A DNA stretch of 9,138 nt from Gorillibacterium sp. (GTDB lineage: Bacteria > Bacillota > Bacilli > Paenibacillales > NBRC-103111): the NCBI GenBank assembly GCA_023511325.1, contig JAIMBU010000062.1, forward strand, positions 1-9,138, in the 5' to 3' direction. The notes beneath the pieces are model-generated. The model was not told the DNA's origin. It did no database searches and worked only from the letters and a program-made list of their open reading frames with translations. The translations under genes were made by a program, and so were the position numbers. Below are positions 6,079-9,138 of the stretch, piece by piece. Every line of letters starts with the position of its first letter. Position 1 is the stretch's first letter.

Positions 6079-8238
6079 TTAAAAAGAAATTGGTTCTCCC
6101 GTTTACTGTTTCGAATCATTCCGCTTTTTCTACTTGCTGGTTCGATCGGATTTGTCCATTATACGCCCGCCGCAGATGCCGCTTCCGCCAGTGTTGCGGT
6201 TAATGGGGCTTATTACACGGTATCTAACACGGCGCTTACATCCGGTACGGGGACGACATCAACTCTACAGTTTACGCTCACGCTCAAGAACAATGGAAAA
6301 GCTACGATTAAACATAGCGATTATGGCGTGAGGGTTTCGACTTCCAGTGGTAGCAACATATCGGCTAAACTTCTTGTGAACCAGACGGCTCGTGTAGCTG
6401 CTGGGAAATCGCTGGATTATATCTATACAGCACAGGTGAGCTCTAGTACTAAGCTTGCTCAGCTTAAGGTTGTCATCTTCAAATGGGATGCCAGTAAAGC
6501 CAGCTTAATGAAGGATATTGGCTCACTTGCCTTAACGGACAGTACAGCGGTAGCGAGCACAACGAAGACCAATATCAATTTAAACTTAGTTGATTCAACG
6601 CTACTCACAGGCTCAATCATAAATATAGAAGCGGTTAAAAGCTATTTGGTCAATGAGAGTGGAAAGGTATACCTCTATACGGACCTTTATGCTACAAACA
6701 ATGGGAAAGCGGATATCACCCTTCCCGCTACCCTGCTCTATTCTTTGAAGAATGCTACCCAGTCCTTTACTACACAATTAGTCTATGACAATGGGGGAAC
6801 CATCCAACCGAGTGAACGGCAGAAATTAACTTTAAAAACGCAGGTTTCTGCAGGGTTAAGCAGTAAGGATATGAAGCTAGTAGTTTATACCTTGATTCAG
6901 TCCAAACCATTGATTTTGGGTAGTGTTTCCTTGACGAATACGGATAAAACAGTGGCGATCGGAGCTGCTCAGTCCTATAAGGCAGAGCAGGGAAATAGCA
7001 CGATCACATTCACGGTTAACACAGCAACCCAGTCTAAGCAATCCGATGGGACTCACGTTGTTGCCGAGGTGGAGGTCAGCAACACGGGTAAGACGATTGA
7101 GTCCATTCCAACGCTTGCTGCTAGCTTCTTGTCAGGCTCAGCAGAGAGCAAAGCAGCGAACAAGGATACATTGGAGCATCCTATGGAGCTTGCAGCAGGC
7201 GCGACAACAACATACTATTTCCAAAGCGTGCTGACGGGTACAATCGATACCAGCAAGCTCAAGCTAGCTTTGTTCGAGAGTAAAACGAGTGGCAATACGA
7301 CTGCGGCAAGTACTCCGGAAGCGAGCGCAGGCAATAGCAATGCAGCCGTTGAAACGGAGAGCAAGACCGTATCGTTACCTGTAGCTGTGGCAACACTCTC
7401 AACGATAAAAACAGTAGTAGATAGTGTGGGGAGTACTGGGAAATATACCTACGGTACGCCATTCTCTTTCATCTCCAATTCGGTTATTGATACAGATGTG
7501 GAAGTATCACTGGTGGATATGCGTCTTTATGAGAACACGGAGATGGGCTACAAGACGGTTATCGGTAAATATAAATTTACCAACAAGGGTGATAACCCAG
7601 TTGCCGTTCCTAGCCTGCAAACAGACTTAGTCGGTGCAATGGGAACTGTCTATACGGGAACAGCCCAAGTGGCCTCCGTACAGCAGATCCTGCCAAGCAC
7701 CAGCTATATTACTAGTTATTCTTATATTCTGCCCGATGCAGAAACCGAGAACACATTTCAGCTGAAATTCCTAGATCAGAAGACTCTCGCTAACGAGAAG
7801 CTGACGCTCGGCGCTTACAAGCTAGAGCTTCAGACCACCAGCTATGATCAATATATACCGTATACCCTCTCCCTTTATCCCTTTGAGGTGAGCGTTACGT
7901 ATTCATCGGTTAGCTGGAAGTATGAATCGAATACTGATGTCTATACAGGAACGCTGAACATGGATTTGGAGGTAAAGACACTAGAGCGAACGATGGTAGA
8001 CAGCAACTTCAATTCCCTTCTGTTTGAATTGGTTAACAGCAAGGGACAGATTGTCAGTACAGCAACAGCTATCCCCCTTGGTGGAGCACAGAAGCTTGTA
8101 AGAGGCTCCAAGGCGGTAACACTTAGTAATATTCCGTTCGAAGCTATGCACGATGAAACAACACTAAGAATCTCTGAAATCATCAGTACACCTAGCGGTA
8201 CGGTTAAACATCTGCTGAAGCAGCTTGTTAATCCGTAG
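6076..8238 (+). CDS. Secreted multi-module beta-rich protein, fourth gene of the exporter operon (TTG start)
   Basis: Not recognised as a named family. The start is the TTG at 6076, placed by GAGGAGG at 6061-6067 (8-base spacing). It is followed by a signal peptide: basic MLKRNWFSR, hydrophobic 'LLFRIIPLFLLAGSIGFV' and a likely AxA cut near residues 33-37 ('AADAASA'). A longer reading from ATG 5893 would overlap the permease by over 150 bases and bury the signal peptide, so it was rejected.

The 720-residue product is rich in Ser and Thr and has no cysteine. At least four diverged modules repeat a core 'N-x-G-[KD]' at 72-75, 208-211, 336-339 and 502-505, usually followed by a strand ending in Pro. 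Each core is followed by a 'G/P-x-S/T...Y' strand and a closing strand such as 'LKVVIF' (130-135), 'MKLVVY' (266-271), 'LKLALF' (395-400) or 'FQLKFL' (561-566). This fits an FxLYD/DUF4352-like beta-sandwich array. Residues about 600-710 form a fifth, more diverged beta region. Role inferred from context: extracellular partner, substrate or sensor. Confidence 0.9.
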   Translation: MLKRNWFSRLLFRIIPLFLLAGSIGFVHYTPAADAASASVAVNGAYYTVSNTALTSGTGTTSTLQFTLTLKNNGKATIKHSDYGVRVSTSSGSNISAKLLVNQTARVAAGKSLDYIYTAQVSSSTKLAQLKVVIFKWDASKASLMKDIGSLALTDSTAVASTTKTNINLNLVDSTLLTGSIINIEAVKSYLVNESGKVYLYTDLYATNNGKADITLPATLLYSLKNATQSFTTQLVYDNGGTIQPSERQKLTLKTQVSAGLSSKDMKLVVYTLIQSKPLILGSVSLTNTDKTVAIGAAQSYKAEQGNSTITFTVNTATQSKQSDGTHVVAEVEVSNTGKTIESIPTLAASFLSGSAESKAANKDTLEHPMELAAGATTTYYFQSVLTGTIDTSKLKLALFESKTSGNTTAASTPEASAGNSNAAVETESKTVSLPVAVATLSTIKTVVDSVGSTGKYTYGTPFSFISNSVIDTDVEVSLVDMRLYENTEMGYKTVIGKYKFTNKGDNPVAVPSLQTDLVGAMGTVYTGTAQVASVQQILPSTSYITSYSYILPDAETENTFQLKFLDQKTLANEKLTLGAYKLELQTTSYDQYIPYTLSLYPFEVSVTYSSVSWKYESNTDVYTGTLNMDLEVKTLERTMVDSNFNSLLFELVNSKGQIVSTATAIPLGGAQKLVRGSKAVTLSNIPFEAMHDETTLRISEIISTPSGTVKHLLKQLVNP

Positions 8239-8263
8239 TCGTTTCTTTAGCCCTACAACCTTT

Positions 8264-8295
8264 GGCTGTTCGTGCAATTAGCGGACAGCCTTTTT
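8264..8295 (+). terminator. Rho-independent terminator of the four-gene exporter operon
   Basis: GGCTGTTCG (8264-8272) pairs with CGGACAGCC (8282-8290) through nine pairs, one of them G-T, around a 9-base loop. Five T follow at 8291-8295. It begins 25 bases after the stop codon at 8238. Confidence 0.9.
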
Positions 8296-8366
8296 ACTCT
8301 AGAATGAAGCTATCCTCATGCTTCTATTTACCTAGCTCACTTGTGTTTGTATATGGGTCAAAACGG

Positions 8367-8394
8367 TTAAAATAAGACATGTTTACCATATACT
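8367..8394 (+). promoter_or_regulatory. Sigma-A-like promoter of the short-chain dehydrogenase gene
   Basis: TTAAAA (8367-8372, four of six consensus bases), a 16-base spacer and TATACT (8389-8394, five of six) predict a start near 8401. That gives a very short leader before the ribosome binding site at 8403-8410. The -10 sits inside the inverted repeat CCATA-TAC-TATGG (8386-8398), which could serve as an operator. Confidence 0.55.
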
Positions 8395-8419
8395 ATGGAA
8401 TTGAGAGGGGCGAAGAACG

Positions 8420-9138
8420 ATGAGTGAAGTAAAACGTATGGAGGGAAAGGTAGCGATCATTACGGGCGGTGGGTCGGGAATCGGTCGTGAGGCAGCGGTT
8501 AAGCTTGCCCGTCATGGAGCAAAGATCTGTATCTTGGATCTTGGTCAAGAGCGTGCCAAAGAAGCTGTCCAGCAGATTGAGGAAGAAGGTGGAGAGGCAT
8601 TTGTCGTTGATGTCGATATCTCTGATCCTAAGCGAGTCGAGGATGGCTTTCGGCAAGCTCTAGAGAAGTATGGACGCTTAGATTTTGTATTTGCCAATGC
8701 TGGTATCAATGGAGCAATCGCCCCGATTGAAGATTTGGCCGTGGAGGAATGGAATAAAACCTTAACTAACAATTTAACGGGGACCTTCCTCACTGTCAAA
8801 TATGCAATCCCCCACCTAAAGGCGAACGGGGGCAGTATCCTGATCACTAGCTCGATTAATGGGAACCGCTCCTTCTCGATGTTCGGGGCAGCTGCCTACA
8901 GCACAAGTAAGGCTGGTCAGGTTGCCTTCATGCAGATGGCAGCTCTTGAACTCGCTCGCTACAAGATTCGAGTAAACGCGATATGTCCCGGAGCAATCAG
9001 TACCAATATTGATCAAACTACGACTAAATCACCTGCATTGAAAAAAATAGAGATTCCTGTGAACTACCCGCAAGGCTCGCAACCGCTGAAGGGTGGACCT
9101 GGAACACCTGAGCAGGTAGCTGATCTCGTTCTATTCTT
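8420..9138 (+). CDS. Short-chain dehydrogenase/reductase (SDR), 3' end outside the window
   Basis: Cytoplasmic NAD(P)-dependent oxidoreductase of the classical SDR family. No stop occurs before the window edge; 239 codons are visible, and classical SDRs are about 250-290 residues, so only the C-terminal end is missing. Motifs seen: cofactor loop TGGGSGIG (15-22), Asp40 at the end of strand 2 ('ICILD', which suggests NAD rather than NADP), NAG (93-95), catalytic Asn118 in 'NNLTGTF', Ser at 144/145 in 'LITSSING', YSTSK (Tyr160, Lys164) and PG (190-191) after 'RVNAIC'. The catalytic tetrad is therefore complete.

The start ATG is preceded by GAGAGGGG at 8403-8410. The gene has its own promoter and lies after the exporter terminator, so it is probably not part of that operon. 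The substrate cannot be told from sequence alone. Confidence 0.95.
   Translation, partial: MSEVKRMEGKVAIITGGGSGIGREAAVKLARHGAKICILDLGQERAKEAVQQIEEEGGEAFVVDVDISDPKRVEDGFRQALEKYGRLDFVFANAGINGAIAPIEDLAVEEWNKTLTNNLTGTFLTVKYAIPHLKANGGSILITSSINGNRSFSMFGAAAYSTSKAGQVAFMQMAALELARYKIRVNAICPGAISTNIDQTTTKSPALKKIEIPVNYPQGSQPLKGGPGTPEQVADLVLF

Noticed and set aside
8469..8847. Short open frames on both strands within the SDR gene
   Set aside because: They overlap the dehydrogenase frame, which carries the complete set of SDR motifs, and have no start context or family signs of their own.

Overview
The window looks like chromosomal DNA from a low-to-mid GC Gram-positive bacterium of the Bacillales, most likely Paenibacillus or a close relative. 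The signs are strong GAGGAGG-type ribosome binding sites, a TTG start, a YunC/DUF1805 protein, and a three-piece MacAB/YknXYZ-like exporter with no outer-membrane partner. The genus is inferred from gene style, not shown by a marker gene. No tRNA, rRNA, CRISPR array, insertion sequence or phage gene was seen.

Layout. 21-713 (+) is a GntR-family regulator of the FCD subfamily. A long hairpin at 748-790 separates it from a convergent, unrecognised 204-residue protein at 848-1462 (-). A 215-base divergent region follows, then a small YunC/DUF1805 protein at 1678-1980 (+) that ends at a textbook terminator (2143-2178). After about 200 bases of leader with repeat structures comes the centrepiece, a tightly packed four-gene unit from 2386 to 8238 (+). 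It encodes a membrane-anchored adaptor (HlyD/MacA type), an ABC ATPase, a MacB/FtsX-type permease and a secreted 720-residue multi-module protein, and it closes with a terminator at 8264-8295. A short-chain dehydrogenase with its own promoter starts at 8420 and runs off the right edge.

How the genes work together. The adaptor, ATPase and permease overlap as TAATG and ATGA, so they are probably translationally coupled and form one exporter or mechanotransmission complex in the cytoplasmic membrane. The fourth gene starts 26 bases after the permease stop, at a TTG that has a strong ribosome binding site. Its product has a signal peptide and at least four copies of a beta-rich module, so it is expected outside the membrane, where it could be a partner, substrate or sensor of the transporter.

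Two features set this unit apart from ordinary MacAB/YknXYZ loci. The adaptor appears to hold two complete lipoyl/beta-barrel modules in tandem plus a glycine-rich repeat tail, and the multi-module secreted protein is a co-transcribed partner. The three-part exporter is a known type. The double adaptor together with the secreted repeat protein is the best candidate here for something not yet characterised.
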